DNA of 48,779 bases. Origin: Halomonas smyrnensis AAD6 (lineage in GTDB: Bacteria; Pseudomonadota; Gammaproteobacteria; Pseudomonadales; Halomonadaceae). The stretch is taken from the NCBI RefSeq assembly GCF_000265245.1, contig NZ_AJKS02000021.1, forward strand, positions 1 to 48,779, in the 5' to 3' direction. Below are positions 35,991 to 44,681 of the stretch, in pieces (the first letter of the stretch is position 1; every line of letters starts with the position of its first letter). A program made the translations under genes and the position numbers. Under the pieces are notes generated by a model. That model worked only from the letters and a program-made list of their open reading frames with translations, made no database searches and was not told the DNA's origin.

Positions 35991-36025
35991 GTGAAGGCGG
36001 GCACCGAAGGGACACCCGCTTTCAC
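35991..36025 (-). terminator. Imperfect hairpin between serC and pheA
   Basis: An 11-bp stem with one G-T pair (35991-36001 with 36015-36025) lies directly after the serC stop. There is no T-tract, so it probably moderates rather than ends transcription within the operon. A smaller CGGGGC/GCCCCG hairpin (35955-35969) follows. Confidence 0.35.
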
Positions 36026-36026
36026 C

Positions 36027-37130
36027 TCACCCGTTGCGCTTCTCGAAGTCGGCCATGAAGTCGACCAGGGCGTCCACGCCGGCCTCAGGCACGGCATTAT
36101 AGAGGCTGGCCCGCATGCCGCCGACGCTGCGGTGACCCTTGAGGTTCAGCAGCCCCGCCTGCTCCGATTCCGCCAGGAAGGCCTTGTCGAGCCGGTCGTC
36201 GGCGAGGACGAACGGCACGTTCATCCGCGAGCGATTGATCCGGGCGATCGGGTTCGAGTAGAAGTCGCTGCCGTCGATGGCGGCGTAGAGCTTCTCGGCC
36301 TTGCGTGTGTTGAGGGCATCCATGGCCGCCAGGCCACCGATGTCGTGCTTGAGCCACTGGAACACCAGGCCGGCCAGGTACCAGCCGTAGGTCGCCGGGG
36401 TGTTGACCATGGAGCCGGCCTCGGCCAGCGCCTTGTAGCCCATCAGGCTCGGCATCTCGGCGCAGGCGCGATCGAGCAGGTCGTCGCGCACGATCACCAG
36501 GGTCAGACCGGCCGGCCCGATGTTCTTCTGGGCACCGGCATAGATGATGCCGAACTGCGAGACGTCGATCGGCCCGGACAGCAAGCTCGACGACATGTCG
36601 CACACCAGCGGCACCTCGGTGCCGTCCGGGCGCAAGCCGCGGGGCACGTAGTCGAACTCGATCCCGCCGATGGTCTCGTTGGCGGTGTAGTGCAGATAGG
36701 CGGCGTCATCGCTCAGCGCGATGTCGGCCTGGCGTGGCACGGCGCTGTGGCCGTTCGCCTCGCTGGAGGCCGCGATGGGCGCCGCGCCGAACAGGTGGCG
36801 CGCCTCGGCGATGGCCTTCTTGCCCCAGATCCCGGTGTGCAGGAAGTTGGCGCTGCCGCCGTGGCCCAGCAGGTTGTAGGGCACGGCGGCGAACTGCAGC
36901 GTCGCCCCGCCCTGGGTGAACAGCACCCGGTAGTTGTCGGGAATCGCCAGCAGCTCGCGCAGATCGCGCTCGGCCTGCTCGGCGATGGCCACGAACTCGG
37001 CGGAGCGATGACTCATCTCCATCACCGAGAGGCCACGCCCCTGGTAGTCCAGCAGCTCGTCGCGGGCGCGCTCCAGGACCGGCTGCGGCAAGGCAGCCGG
37101 GCCGGCGCAAAAGTTGAAATGGCGTGTCAT
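36027..37130 (-). CDS. serC: Phosphoserine aminotransferase
   Basis: A 367-residue PLP enzyme (class V) that makes 3-phosphoserine, and also acts in pyridoxal phosphate synthesis. FNFCAGPAALPQPVLERA opens the protein; TQGGATLQFAAVPYNLL, CDMSSSLLSGPIDVSQF and the PLP lysine in IYAGAQKNIGPAGLTLVIVR follow, and the C-terminal HRSVGGMRASLYNAV is typical. It stands between gyrA (23 bp upstream) and pheA, as in Pseudomonas. With hisC missing, SerC is the only aminotransferase in this amino acid cluster. Confidence 0.96.
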   Translation of the reverse strand: MTRHFNFCAGPAALPQPVLERARDELLDYQGRGLSVMEMSHRSAEFVAIAEQAERDLRELLAIPDNYRVLFTQGGATLQFAAVPYNLLGHGGSANFLHTGIWGKKAIAEARHLFGAAPIAASSEANGHSAVPRQADIALSDDAAYLHYTANETIGGIEFDYVPRGLRPDGTEVPLVCDMSSSLLSGPIDVSQFGIIYAGAQKNIGPAGLTLVIVRDDLLDRACAEMPSLMGYKALAEAGSMVNTPATYGWYLAGLVFQWLKHDIGGLAAMDALNTRKAEKLYAAIDGSDFYSNPIARINRSRMNVPFVLADDRLDKAFLAESEQAGLLNLKGHRSVGGMRASLYNAVPEAGVDALVDFMADFEKRNG

Positions 37131-37153
37131 CAGCGTTGTCGTTCCGTTAGCTA

Positions 37154-39856
37154 TTACTGATCATCGTCCTCGGCAGACGGCTCGCTGCCGGCCTCGGCAT
37201 CGGGGCCGTCCATGACGCCCTCCTCGTCGCCCTCGGCAGGCGTCGCCTCGTCCTCGGGCTCGTCGATGCGCACGGTCTTGACCAGCGACTCGGCCTCACC
37301 CAGGCGAATCAGCATCACGCCCTGGGTGTTGCGCGAGCTGATCGACACCTCGTCGACACGGGTGCGCACCAGGGTGCCGCGGTCGGTGATCAGCATCATC
37401 TCGTCGGCGCCGTAGACCTGCATCGCCGCCACCAGGGCGCCGTTGCGCTCGCTGGTCTGCATGGCGATCACGCCCTGACCACCGCGACCGCGCAGCGGGA
37501 ATTCCTCGAGGCGGGTGCGCTTGCCGTAGCCGTTCTCGCTGGCGGTGAGGATGTAGATCTGGCCGCCGTTGCCGCCCGCGTCCTCGACGCTCTCGACCGC
37601 CTCGTCCTCGCCTTCGCTGTCGATGCGCTGGCTCTGCGGGATGATCAGGCTGATCACCTCGGCGCCATCCAGCAGCTTCATGCCGCGTACGCCGCGAGCG
37701 GTACGGCCCATGGCGCGCACGTCGCTTTCCTCGAAGCGGATCGCCTTGCCGTTGGACGACAGCAGCATGGCGTGGTCCGAACCGCTGGTGATGGCGGCAC
37801 CGACCAGGCGGTCGTCCTCTTCCAGCTCGATCGCGATCAGGCCCACGCTGCGCGGCCGGGAGAACTGCTCCAGGCTGGTGCGCTTGACGGTGCCCTTGGC
37901 GGTGGCGAAGAAGATGTAGCACTCGGGGTCGTAGTCGCGCACCGGCAGGATGGCGTTGATCGACTCGCCCTCGTCCAGCGGCAGCAGATTGACCAGCGGC
38001 TTGCCGCGCGAACCGCGGCTGGCGGCGGGCATCTCGTAGACCTTGAGCCAGTAGACCTTGCCGCGGTTGGAGAACAGCAGCACGGTGTCGTGGGTCGAGG
38101 CCACCAGCAGGTGCTCGATGACGTCCTCGTCCTTCATCGAGGTGGCGGACTTGCCGCGGCCGCCGCGGCGCTGGGCCTGATAGTCGGACAACGGCTGGGT
38201 CTTGGCGTAGCCGGAGCGGGACACGGTGACCACCATGTCCTCCTCGGCGATCAAGTCCTCGATGGACAGGTCGAGATGGCTGGCCTGGATCTCGGTGCGA
38301 CGCGGCTCGCCGAACTGATCGCGCACGGCGGTCAGCTCCTCGCGGATCACTTCCAGCAGGCGCTCGGCGCTGGCCAGGATCTCGGTGAGCTCGGCGATCC
38401 GCTCGAGGATCTTCAGGTACTCGTCGAGCAGCTTCTCGGTCTCGAGGCCGGTCAGGCGATGCAGGCGCAGCTCGAGAATGGCCTGAGCCTGAGCCGGCGA
38501 GAGGCGATACTCGGTGGCCCCCTCGTTGAGGCCGAAGCCTTCTTCCAGGTCCTCGGGCTTGCAGGAGTGAGCGCCGGCACGCTCGAGCATGCCGGTGACC
38601 TGGCCCGGCGACCAGCTGCGGCCGAGCAGCTTCTCCTTGGCCTCGGCGGCATTCGGCGAGGCCTTGATCAGCTCGATCACCTCGTCGATGTTGGAGATGG
38701 CGACGGTCAGGCCTTCGAGAATATGGCCGCGCTCGCGGGCCTTCTTGAGCTCGAACAGGGTCCGGCGGGTCACCACCTCACGACGGTGGCGGATGAACGC
38801 CTCGAGCACCTGCTTGAGGTTGTGGGTGCGCGGCTCGCCGCCCTCGAGGGCCACCATGTTGATGCCGAACACGTTCTGCAGCTGGGTCTGGGCGAAGAGG
38901 TTGTTGACCACCACCTCGCCGGACTCGCCGCGCTTGACCTCGATGACGACGCGCAGGCCGTCCTTGTCGGACTCGTCGCGCAGCTCGGCGATGCCATCGA
39001 TGCGCTTGTCCTTGACCAGCTCGGCGATCTTCTCGATCAGCCGCGCCTTGTTCACCTGGTAGGGCAGCTCGGTGACGATGATGTGGTCGCGACCGGTCTT
39101 GTCATCGTGCTCGATGGTGTGGCGGGCACGCACGTAGATGCGCCCGCGGCCGGTGCGATAGGCCTCGAGGATGCCGGCACGGCCGTTGATGATGCCGCCG
39201 GTGGGGAAGTCCGGACCGGGGATGTACTCCATCAAGTCGTCGACCGACAGGGTGTGATCGTCGATCAGCGCCAGGCAGCCGTCGATCACCTCGGTCATGT
39301 TGTGCGGCGGAATGTTGGTCGCCATGCCCACGGCGATGCCGGAGGAGCCGTTGACCAGCAGGTTCGGCACCTTGGTCGGCAGCACGTCGGGGATGCGCTC
39401 GGTGCCGTCGTAGTTGTCGACCCAGTCGACGGTGTCCTTCTCGAGGTCGGCCATCAGCTCGTGGGCGAGCCGGGCCATGCGCACCTCGGTGTAACGCATC
39501 GCGGCGGCGTTGTCGCCGTCGATAGAGCCGAAGTTGCCCTGGCCGTCGACCAGCACGTGGCGCATGGAGAAGTCCTGGGCCATGCGCACGATGGTGTCGT
39601 AGACGGCGCTGTCACCGTGGGGGTGGTACTTACCGATGACATCGCCGACGACGCGCGCCGACTTCTTGTACGGCTTGTTCCAGTCGTTGCCCAGCTCGTG
39701 CATGGCGTAGAGCACGCGGCGGTGGACCGGCTTCAAGCCATCGCGCACGTCGGGCAGCGCACGGCCGATGATCACGCTCATCGCGTAATCGAGGTACGAC
39801 TGCTTGAGCTCGTCCTCGATGTTGACTGGCAGAATCTCTCTGGCGATGTCACCCAT
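37154..39856 (-). CDS. gyrA: DNA gyrase subunit A
   Basis: A 900-residue subunit of gyrase, which introduces negative supercoils. The active-site tyrosine is Tyr122 (AMRYTEVRM). The quinolone-resistance region reads [19 protein letters not shown], with Ser83 and Asp87, the usual susceptible residues in E. coli numbering. The GyrA box QRRGGRGKS starts the C-terminal pinwheel, and the protein ends in a long acidic tail (about 35 residues). The ATG at 39856 gives the standard [14 protein letters not shown] start; an in-frame GTG seven codons upstream lacks a ribosome site. A TATCAT -10-like box lies at 39933-39938 (complement). Confidence 0.97.
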   Translation of the reverse strand: MGDIAREILPVNIEDELKQSYLDYAMSVIIGRALPDVRDGLKPVHRRVLYAMHELGNDWNKPYKKSARVVGDVIGKYHPHGDSAVYDTIVRMAQDFSMRHVLVDGQGNFGSIDGDNAAAMRYTEVRMARLAHELMADLEKDTVDWVDNYDGTERIPDVLPTKVPNLLVNGSSGIAVGMATNIPPHNMTEVIDGCLALIDDHTLSVDDLMEYIPGPDFPTGGIINGRAGILEAYRTGRGRIYVRARHTIEHDDKTGRDHIIVTELPYQVNKARLIEKIAELVKDKRIDGIAELRDESDKDGLRVVIEVKRGESGEVVVNNLFAQTQLQNVFGINMVALEGGEPRTHNLKQVLEAFIRHRREVVTRRTLFELKKARERGHILEGLTVAISNIDEVIELIKASPNAAEAKEKLLGRSWSPGQVTGMLERAGAHSCKPEDLEEGFGLNEGATEYRLSPAQAQAILELRLHRLTGLETEKLLDEYLKILERIAELTEILASAERLLEVIREELTAVRDQFGEPRRTEIQASHLDLSIEDLIAEEDMVVTVSRSGYAKTQPLSDYQAQRRGGRGKSATSMKDEDVIEHLLVASTHDTVLLFSNRGKVYWLKVYEMPAASRGSRGKPLVNLLPLDEGESINAILPVRDYDPECYIFFATAKGTVKRTSLEQFSRPRSVGLIAIELEEDDRLVGAAITSGSDHAMLLSSNGKAIRFEESDVRAMGRTARGVRGMKLLDGAEVISLIIPQSQRIDSEGEDEAVESVEDAGGNGGQIYILTASENGYGKRTRLEEFPLRGRGGQGVIAMQTSERNGALVAAMQVYGADEMMLITDRGTLVRTRVDEVSISSRNTQGVMLIRLGEAESLVKTVRIDEPEDEATPAEGDEEGVMDGPDAEAGSEPSAEDDDQ

Positions 39857-39887
39857 GGGTCGTCGAATCCTTTGCACTGCAAGAGGT

Positions 39888-39920
39888 TGGCGCGCCGTCT
39901 GGCCGTGAGACGGCGCGCCA
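39888..39920. terminator. Strong hairpin between the thioesterase gene and gyrA
   Basis: A perfect 13-bp stem (39888-39900 with 39908-39920) and a seven-base loop. On the minus strand it would follow the thioesterase gene, but only a CTCTT run comes after it. If the -10-like box at 39933-39938 drives gyrA, the hairpin is in the gyrA leader. Confidence 0.5.
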
Positions 39921-39964
39921 TTTCAGCCGAACATGATACCACTCCGGGCGCCGCAAAGCAGCGG

Positions 39965-40384
39965 TCATGCGACGACCAGCGGCGCCAGAGCCTCGCGCAG
40001 CTCGCCGCTGATGCTCACCGCCTTGTTGGTGGCCACGTCCAGCAACACGAAGGTGATGTCGGCGCTGGCCACGGTCTTGCCGTCGCGGGCCCGGCGAATG
40101 TCCTGACGCATGCGGGCGCTGCGGCTGCCGAGCTCGGCGAGGCCGGTGACGATCTCCAGCTCGTCGCCGGCCGACGCGGCGCGCCGATAGTCGATGTTGA
40201 GATTGACGACGACGAAGGCCACTTTGCCGCGCCCCACCACCTCGCCGAGCGCCGGGCGCTCGTCGAAGAAGCTCCAGCGCCCCTCTTCGAGGAACTCCAG
40301 ATAGCGGGCATTGTTGACGTGGCCATAGCCGTCGAGGTGGTAGCCTCGTACGCGCAGCGAGACGGTGGAGCGAGGATCATCCAT
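39965..40384 (-). CDS. Acyl-CoA thioesterase (4HBT hot-dog family)
   Basis: A 139-residue hot-dog-fold protein of the 4-hydroxybenzoyl-CoA thioesterase/YbgC type. YHLDGYGHVNNARYLEFLEE carries the catalytic Asp position and the helix start; the strands VVVNLNIDYRRAASAGDELE and TVASADITFVLLD follow. It hydrolyses an acyl-CoA; the chain length is not evident. GGGAG precedes the ATG. Its promoter (-35 at 40443-40448, -10 at 40419-40424) is overlapped by a perfect PsrA-type palindrome, so fatty-acid control is likely. It is divergent from rdgC. Confidence 0.88.
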   Translation of the reverse strand: MDDPRSTVSLRVRGYHLDGYGHVNNARYLEFLEEGRWSFFDERPALGEVVGRGKVAFVVVNLNIDYRRAASAGDELEIVTGLAELGSRSARMRQDIRRARDGKTVASADITFVLLDVATNKAVSISGELREALAPLVVA

Positions 40385-40418
40385 GAGACATCTCCCGGGG
40401 AATGAAGAGCGAATCCCG

Positions 40419-40461
40419 ATTCTATTCAGCCCCGACGCCGACCTTCAAACAGCAGTTTGAA
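40419..40461 (-). promoter_or_regulatory. Thioesterase promoter overlapped by a perfect PsrA-type operator
   Basis: On the minus strand, TTGAAG (complement of 40443-40448) and TAGAAT (complement of 40419-40424) are 18 bp apart. TTCAAAC-AGCA-GTTTGAA at 40444-40461 has perfect 7-bp arms and fits the PsrA consensus CAAAC-N4-GTTTG exactly. It overlaps the -35 box, the geometry of a repressor that blocks polymerase. The same arm core is upstream of psrA. Confidence 0.75.
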
Positions 40462-40480
40462 CACGAGACCGATCGGGCGC

Positions 40481-40509
40481 TGGCACCCCCGTTCCCCATT
40501 CGCCATAAT
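40481..40509 (+). promoter_or_regulatory. Candidate rdgC promoter
   Basis: TGGCAC (40481-40486) and CATAAT (40504-40509) are 17 bp apart. The predicted start near 40516 is 28 bp before the rdgC ATG. Confidence 0.45.
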
Positions 40510-40543
40510 GTGCCTCCTTTTTCTCCCAGGATACGCTTCATTC

Positions 40544-41476
40544 ATGTGGTTCAAGCACTTGCATCTCTATCGCCTGCACGACGCGCCCGAGCTGGACGCC
40601 GCCCGCCTCGAGGAAGCGCTGGGAGAGCAGGCGTTTCGCCCGCTGGGCGGCAGTGAAGCCCGTCGCCTCGGCTGGTGCGCCCCGGCCGGCCGGGCCGGCA
40701 CCCAGCTGCTGCACGAACTGCAGGGCCAGCGCCTGATCACCGCCCTGCGCCAGGAACGCCTGCTGCCGGCCGCCGTGGTCAAGGAAGAGCTGGAGGAGCG
40801 CGTCGAGGCGATCGAGGTCGCCGAGAGCCGCAAGCTGCGCCGCCAGGAAAAGCTCACGCTCAAGGAGCAGGTCTACGAGGAACTGCTGCCGCGCGCCTTC
40901 GTGCGCAGCCAGAAGGTCGACCTGTGGTGGGACACCCGGCGCGGCCTGATCGCCGTCAACACCAGCAGCCGCAAGCGCGCCGAGGAGCTGCTCGATCTGC
41001 TGCGCGAGACCCTGGGCAGCCTCAAGGTCACCCCGCTGGCCAGCCAGACGCTGCCGATGCGCGCCATGACCACCTGGCTCGGCGATGCCGCGTCGCGGCC
41101 GGAGGACATGGCGCTCGGCGACCAGGTCGAGCTCAAGGCCAAGGGCGACGACGGCGTGCTGCGGGCCCGCCAGGTCGACCTCGACAGCGACGAGATCCAG
41201 CAGCTGCTCGAGAGCGGTCGCCAGGCCAGCAAGATGGCCCTGGGCCTCGAGGGCCGGCTGACGTTCGTGCTCCACGACGACCTGGCGGTCAAGTCGCTGC
41301 GCTTCGACGACGCCCTGATCGACGAGGCCGGCCAGACCGACGACGGCGACGACGCCCTGGTGCGTCTGGAAACCGATTTCATGCTGATGACCCAGGCGCT
41401 GGCCGACGGCATCGAGCGCCTGCTGGCCTGGCTGGGCGGTGAAGCCCAGGCTGGCCAGGCCACTCCCTCCGCCTGA
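40544..41476 (+). CDS. rdgC: Recombination-associated protein RdgC
   Basis: A 310-residue ring-forming DNA-binding protein that restrains RecA action. The family opening MWFKHLHLYRLH is intact, and the ENDs SRKRAEELLDLLRETLGSLKV and LTFVLHDDLAVKSLRF are typical. The ATG at 40544 is chosen because RdgC proteins begin at this MWFK motif; an in-frame extension to 40457 would overlap the promoter and operator. Length is normal (about 300). It belongs with other DNA-maintenance genes in the window only in function, not by operon. Confidence 0.94.
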   Translation: MWFKHLHLYRLHDAPELDAARLEEALGEQAFRPLGGSEARRLGWCAPAGRAGTQLLHELQGQRLITALRQERLLPAAVVKEELEERVEAIEVAESRKLRRQEKLTLKEQVYEELLPRAFVRSQKVDLWWDTRRGLIAVNTSSRKRAEELLDLLRETLGSLKVTPLASQTLPMRAMTTWLGDAASRPEDMALGDQVELKAKGDDGVLRARQVDLDSDEIQQLLESGRQASKMALGLEGRLTFVLHDDLAVKSLRFDDALIDEAGQTDDGDDALVRLETDFMLMTQALADGIERLLAWLGGEAQAGQATPSA

Positions 41477-41493
41477 CCCACACGGCCGCGCTC

Positions 41494-42657
41494 ATGACGA
41501 CCATGCAAGACCAACACGACAACGATCCCTGGGCCGAGATCCGGCCCTATCATGACGAGGAAGTGCCCGAGGTACTCGAGCGCCTCGCCCGGGACCCGGA
41601 GCTGCTCGACGCCCTGACCCGCTTTCGCCTGCCGCGCCTGGCGAAGTGGATGCCGCGGCTGTCACGGACCATCGCCAGTGCCGCGGTACGCCGCGAGGTG
41701 CGCGGCGTCACCTCGATCCGCGGCTTCCAGGATCGCATCGCGTCCTACATGCAGCGGATGCTCCGCAACTCGACCACCGACTTCCGCGTCGATGGCCTCG
41801 AGCAGCTGGAACCCGACACGGCCTATCTGTTCATCGGCAACCACCGCGACATCTCGCTGGACCCGGCGTTCGTCAACTACGCCCTCTATCTGGCGGACCG
41901 CAACACGGTACGCATCGCCATCGGCGACAACCTGCTGCAGAAGCCCTATGTCACCGACCTGATGCGGCTCAACAAGAGCTTCATCGTGCCGCGCAGCGCC
42001 CGCGGCAAGCGCGCCATGCTGGCCGCCTACCAGAAGCTCTCGGCCTATATCCGCCATTCGATCACCGGTGACAACCACTCGATCTGGATGGCCCAGCGCG
42101 AGGGCCGGGCCAAGGACGGCATCGACGGCACCGACCCGGCGATCGTCAAGATGCTGAGCATGGCGCGACGCACCGTCGACCGCGATGCCGGCATCGGCGA
42201 GGCCATCGCCGAGCTGCGCGTGGTGCCGGTATCGATCAGCTACGAGTACGATCCCTGCGACGTCCAGAAGGCCCGCGAACTGCACGCCGTGCACACCAGC
42301 GGCGGCTACGACAAGAGCGAGTTCGAGGACATCCGCTCCATCGTGGCCGGCATCACCGGTCAGAAGGGCCGCGTCCACCTGCGTTTCGGCACCCCGCTCT
42401 CGGCGGACTTCGACAGCCCCGACGCGGTGGCCGCGGAGATCGATCGTCAGGTGCTCGGCGGCTACCACCTGTTCCCCAGCCACTATCTGGCCCTCGAGGC
42501 CCTGGGTGACGCGCCGGAACTGCTGGACCTGAGCGAGGTCACCGACGCCGACCGCGCCCGCTTCAAGGCCCGCCTCGCCGAGGTGCCGGCCGAGCTGCGC
42601 GGCTGGTGGCTGGCCCAGTACGCCAACCCGGTACGCAACGTTCACGGCAGCATCTAG
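41494..42657 (+). CDS. Glycerophospholipid acyltransferase (PlsC-like LPLAT superfamily)
   Basis: A 387-residue acyltransferase. The block AYLFIGNHRDISLDPAFVNY holds the His/Asp catalytic pair of the family, and SIWMAQREGRAKDGIDGTD matches the later glycerolipid-binding region of this branch. About 100 residues precede the catalytic motif, longer than in classic PlsC, so it is a distinct branch, and the acceptor lipid is uncertain. A C-terminal extension of about 90 residues is present. It follows rdgC by 17 bp in the same direction. No good ribosome site is seen for either ATG (41494 or 41503). Confidence 0.8.
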   Translation: MTTMQDQHDNDPWAEIRPYHDEEVPEVLERLARDPELLDALTRFRLPRLAKWMPRLSRTIASAAVRREVRGVTSIRGFQDRIASYMQRMLRNSTTDFRVDGLEQLEPDTAYLFIGNHRDISLDPAFVNYALYLADRNTVRIAIGDNLLQKPYVTDLMRLNKSFIVPRSARGKRAMLAAYQKLSAYIRHSITGDNHSIWMAQREGRAKDGIDGTDPAIVKMLSMARRTVDRDAGIGEAIAELRVVPVSISYEYDPCDVQKARELHAVHTSGGYDKSEFEDIRSIVAGITGQKGRVHLRFGTPLSADFDSPDAVAAEIDRQVLGGYHLFPSHYLALEALGDAPELLDLSEVTDADRARFKARLAEVPAELRGWWLAQYANPVRNVHGSI

Positions 42658-42720
42658 GCCGACTGTCGTATGCTGTGAGGCGACAGGGAGTGTCGCCCCA
42701 CCGCTGACGGGAGAGCCAGG

Positions 42721-43887
42721 ATGACGCCGAGCCACGAACAACGAGCCAGTCAGGCCCGGGAAGCCCACAAGGTCACGCTGGTCGGCGCGGTGGTGGACTT
42801 CCTGGTCGGCATGGCCAAGCTCATCGCCGGCCTGATGGTGGGCTCGGCGGCGCTGGTCGCCGACGGCATCCACTCCTTCTCCGACATCCTCACCGACCTC
42901 TTCGTGGTCGCGGCCACCCACTTCGGCCGCCAGGCCCCCGATCGCGGCCACCCCTACGGCCATGGGCGCATCGAGACGCTGGCCACGCTGTGGCTCGGCG
43001 GCGTGCTGATCTTCGTCGCCGGTGCCATCGCCTGGGCCAGCCTGGGGCGATTGATCGGCGGCGAAGCGGTTCCCGCACCCGGCGGCTGGGCGATCGCCAT
43101 CGCCGTCGTGTCTCTGCTCGCCAAGGAAGCCATCTATCACTACACGATGCGGGCCGCCCGACGCATCGGCTCGCGCCTGCTCGAGGCCAACGCCTGGCAC
43201 TCACGTTCCGATGCCCTCTCCACCCTGGTGGTACTGGTCGGCCTGGTCGCGACCCAGCTGGGTGTCGCCTGGATGGATGCCGTCGCGGCGATCATCGTCG
43301 GCGTGATGGTCGGCCGGATCGGCGGCCGCCTGCTGTGGGAATCCAGCCAGGAACTGATCGACACGGCCCTGCCGGAGGACGAGCAGGCACTGCTGCAGCG
43401 CACCGCCGAGACGGTGCCGGGCGTGCGCGGCGTGCACGAGCTGCGCACCCGTCGCATTGCCGGCGATGCTTTGCTCGACCTGCACATCGTGGTGCCGCCG
43501 CGAGTCACCGTGTCCGAGGCCCACGAGATCGGCAATGCCGTCAGCCGACGACTGCGCGAGGCCATGCCGCAGCTGGCCGATATCACCTTCCATGTCGATC
43601 CCGAGGACGACGAGGGGCAGACCGAGCACAGCCTGCGCCCTGGCCTGCCCCTGCGCGACGACGTCGAGACCCTGCTGGACCATGCCTGGGGCGCCTCGCC
43701 GGCCTGGCGGGCACGCGTCGACCTGGACCTGCACTATCTGGATGACCGCATCGATGTGTCACTCTACCTGGAGACTCTCCCCGAGACCGTCGACCTGGAC
43801 GCTGCCGCCGCCGAACTGCGCCGCGCCGCAAAGGGCCTCGACTGGCTGGGTCGGCTGAGGCTCTGGCAGGGACCGGGGCGCGGCTGA
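42721..43887 (+). CDS. Cation diffusion facilitator transporter
   Basis: A 388-residue metal/proton antiporter of the inner membrane, exporting divalent metal such as zinc, iron or cobalt. Six hydrophobic segments span about residues 18-205. The transport site lies in ADGIHSFSD (TM2) and HSRSDALS (TM5). A cytoplasmic domain (about 210-290: VPGVRGVHELRTRRIAG, LLDLHIVVPP, ITFHVDPEDD) binds regulatory metal. A C-terminal extension of about 90 residues beyond the usual end contains LHYLDDRIDVSLYLET, perhaps a second such fold. GGAGAGCC precedes the ATG. Confidence 0.9.
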   Translation: MTPSHEQRASQAREAHKVTLVGAVVDFLVGMAKLIAGLMVGSAALVADGIHSFSDILTDLFVVAATHFGRQAPDRGHPYGHGRIETLATLWLGGVLIFVAGAIAWASLGRLIGGEAVPAPGGWAIAIAVVSLLAKEAIYHYTMRAARRIGSRLLEANAWHSRSDALSTLVVLVGLVATQLGVAWMDAVAAIIVGVMVGRIGGRLLWESSQELIDTALPEDEQALLQRTAETVPGVRGVHELRTRRIAGDALLDLHIVVPPRVTVSEAHEIGNAVSRRLREAMPQLADITFHVDPEDDEGQTEHSLRPGLPLRDDVETLLDHAWGASPAWRARVDLDLHYLDDRIDVSLYLETLPETVDLDAAAAELRRAAKGLDWLGRLRLWQGPGRG

Positions 43888-43961
43888 GCGTCCTCGGGCT
43901 CTCGCATTAGCGCCGCCTCCCGCCTAAGATTTGACTCATCTTCATTCATTAGCGGGACGAC

Positions 43962-44678
43962 ATGTCCAACCCCTCTCGCCACGGCCCGGCATCTCCCGGC
44001 CGCCGGCGCTGCCTGGCGATGCTCGGCGGCCTGCTGGCGGCCGGCGCCCTCGGGCTGCATACCGCCGACTCGCAGGCACGCATCGACCGCACACGCCTGC
44101 GCGACAGCATGCGGCAACAATATGGCGAGGGCGGCGTTTCGGTGCTGGAAGAGTGGCTGGCGATGCTGGACGAGCTGAGAGGTGCCGCCGTCGACACGCA
44201 GCTGCGAGGAGTCAACGACTTCGTCAACCGTCGGGTGCGCTGGCTGGAAGATCCCAGCGTATGGGAGCAAGAAGACTACTGGGCCACGCCGCTGGAAACG
44301 CTGGGACGCGGCGCCGGCGACTGCGAGGATTTCACCATCGCCAAGTACGTGTCGCTGCGCGAGCTGGAGGTGCCCGAGCCACAGCTGCGACTGATCTACG
44401 TCAAGGCCCGTATCGGCCTCAGCGACATCACCCAGGCGCACATGGTGCTCGGCTATTATGCCTCCCCCGGCGCGGAACCCCAGGTACTGGACAACCTGGT
44501 GACGTCGATCTCGCCGGCCAGCCTACGCACCGATCTCGACCCGCTGTTCAGCTTCAATGGCAGCGGCCTGTGGGCAGGAGGTTCCAGCCAGTCGCGCGCC
44601 GATCCGGTGGCGCGTCTATCGCGTTGGCGCAGCGCCATCGACCGCATGCGGCGGCAGGGCTTCATCCAAGGAGGATAA
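43962..44678 (+). CDS. lapG: Periplasmic cysteine protease LapG
   Basis: A 238-residue calcium-dependent transglutaminase-like protease (BTLCP family) that cuts LapA-type adhesins near their N-terminus and so releases biofilm cells. The catalytic triad is Cys121 (GAGDCEDFTIAKY), His160 (QAHMVLGYY) and Asp177 (VLDNL). A twin-Arg-rich N-terminus and hydrophobic stretch (LAMLGGLLAAGALGL) form the export signal. lapD follows after three bases, with its AGGAGG ribosome site inside the lapG end. Adhesin and regulator genes nearby complete the Lap system. Confidence 0.94.
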   Translation: MSNPSRHGPASPGRRRCLAMLGGLLAAGALGLHTADSQARIDRTRLRDSMRQQYGEGGVSVLEEWLAMLDELRGAAVDTQLRGVNDFVNRRVRWLEDPSVWEQEDYWATPLETLGRGAGDCEDFTIAKYVSLRELEVPEPQLRLIYVKARIGLSDITQAHMVLGYYASPGAEPQVLDNLVTSISPASLRTDLDPLFSFNGSGLWAGGSSQSRADPVARLSRWRSAIDRMRRQGFIQGG

Positions 44679-44681
44679 TGC

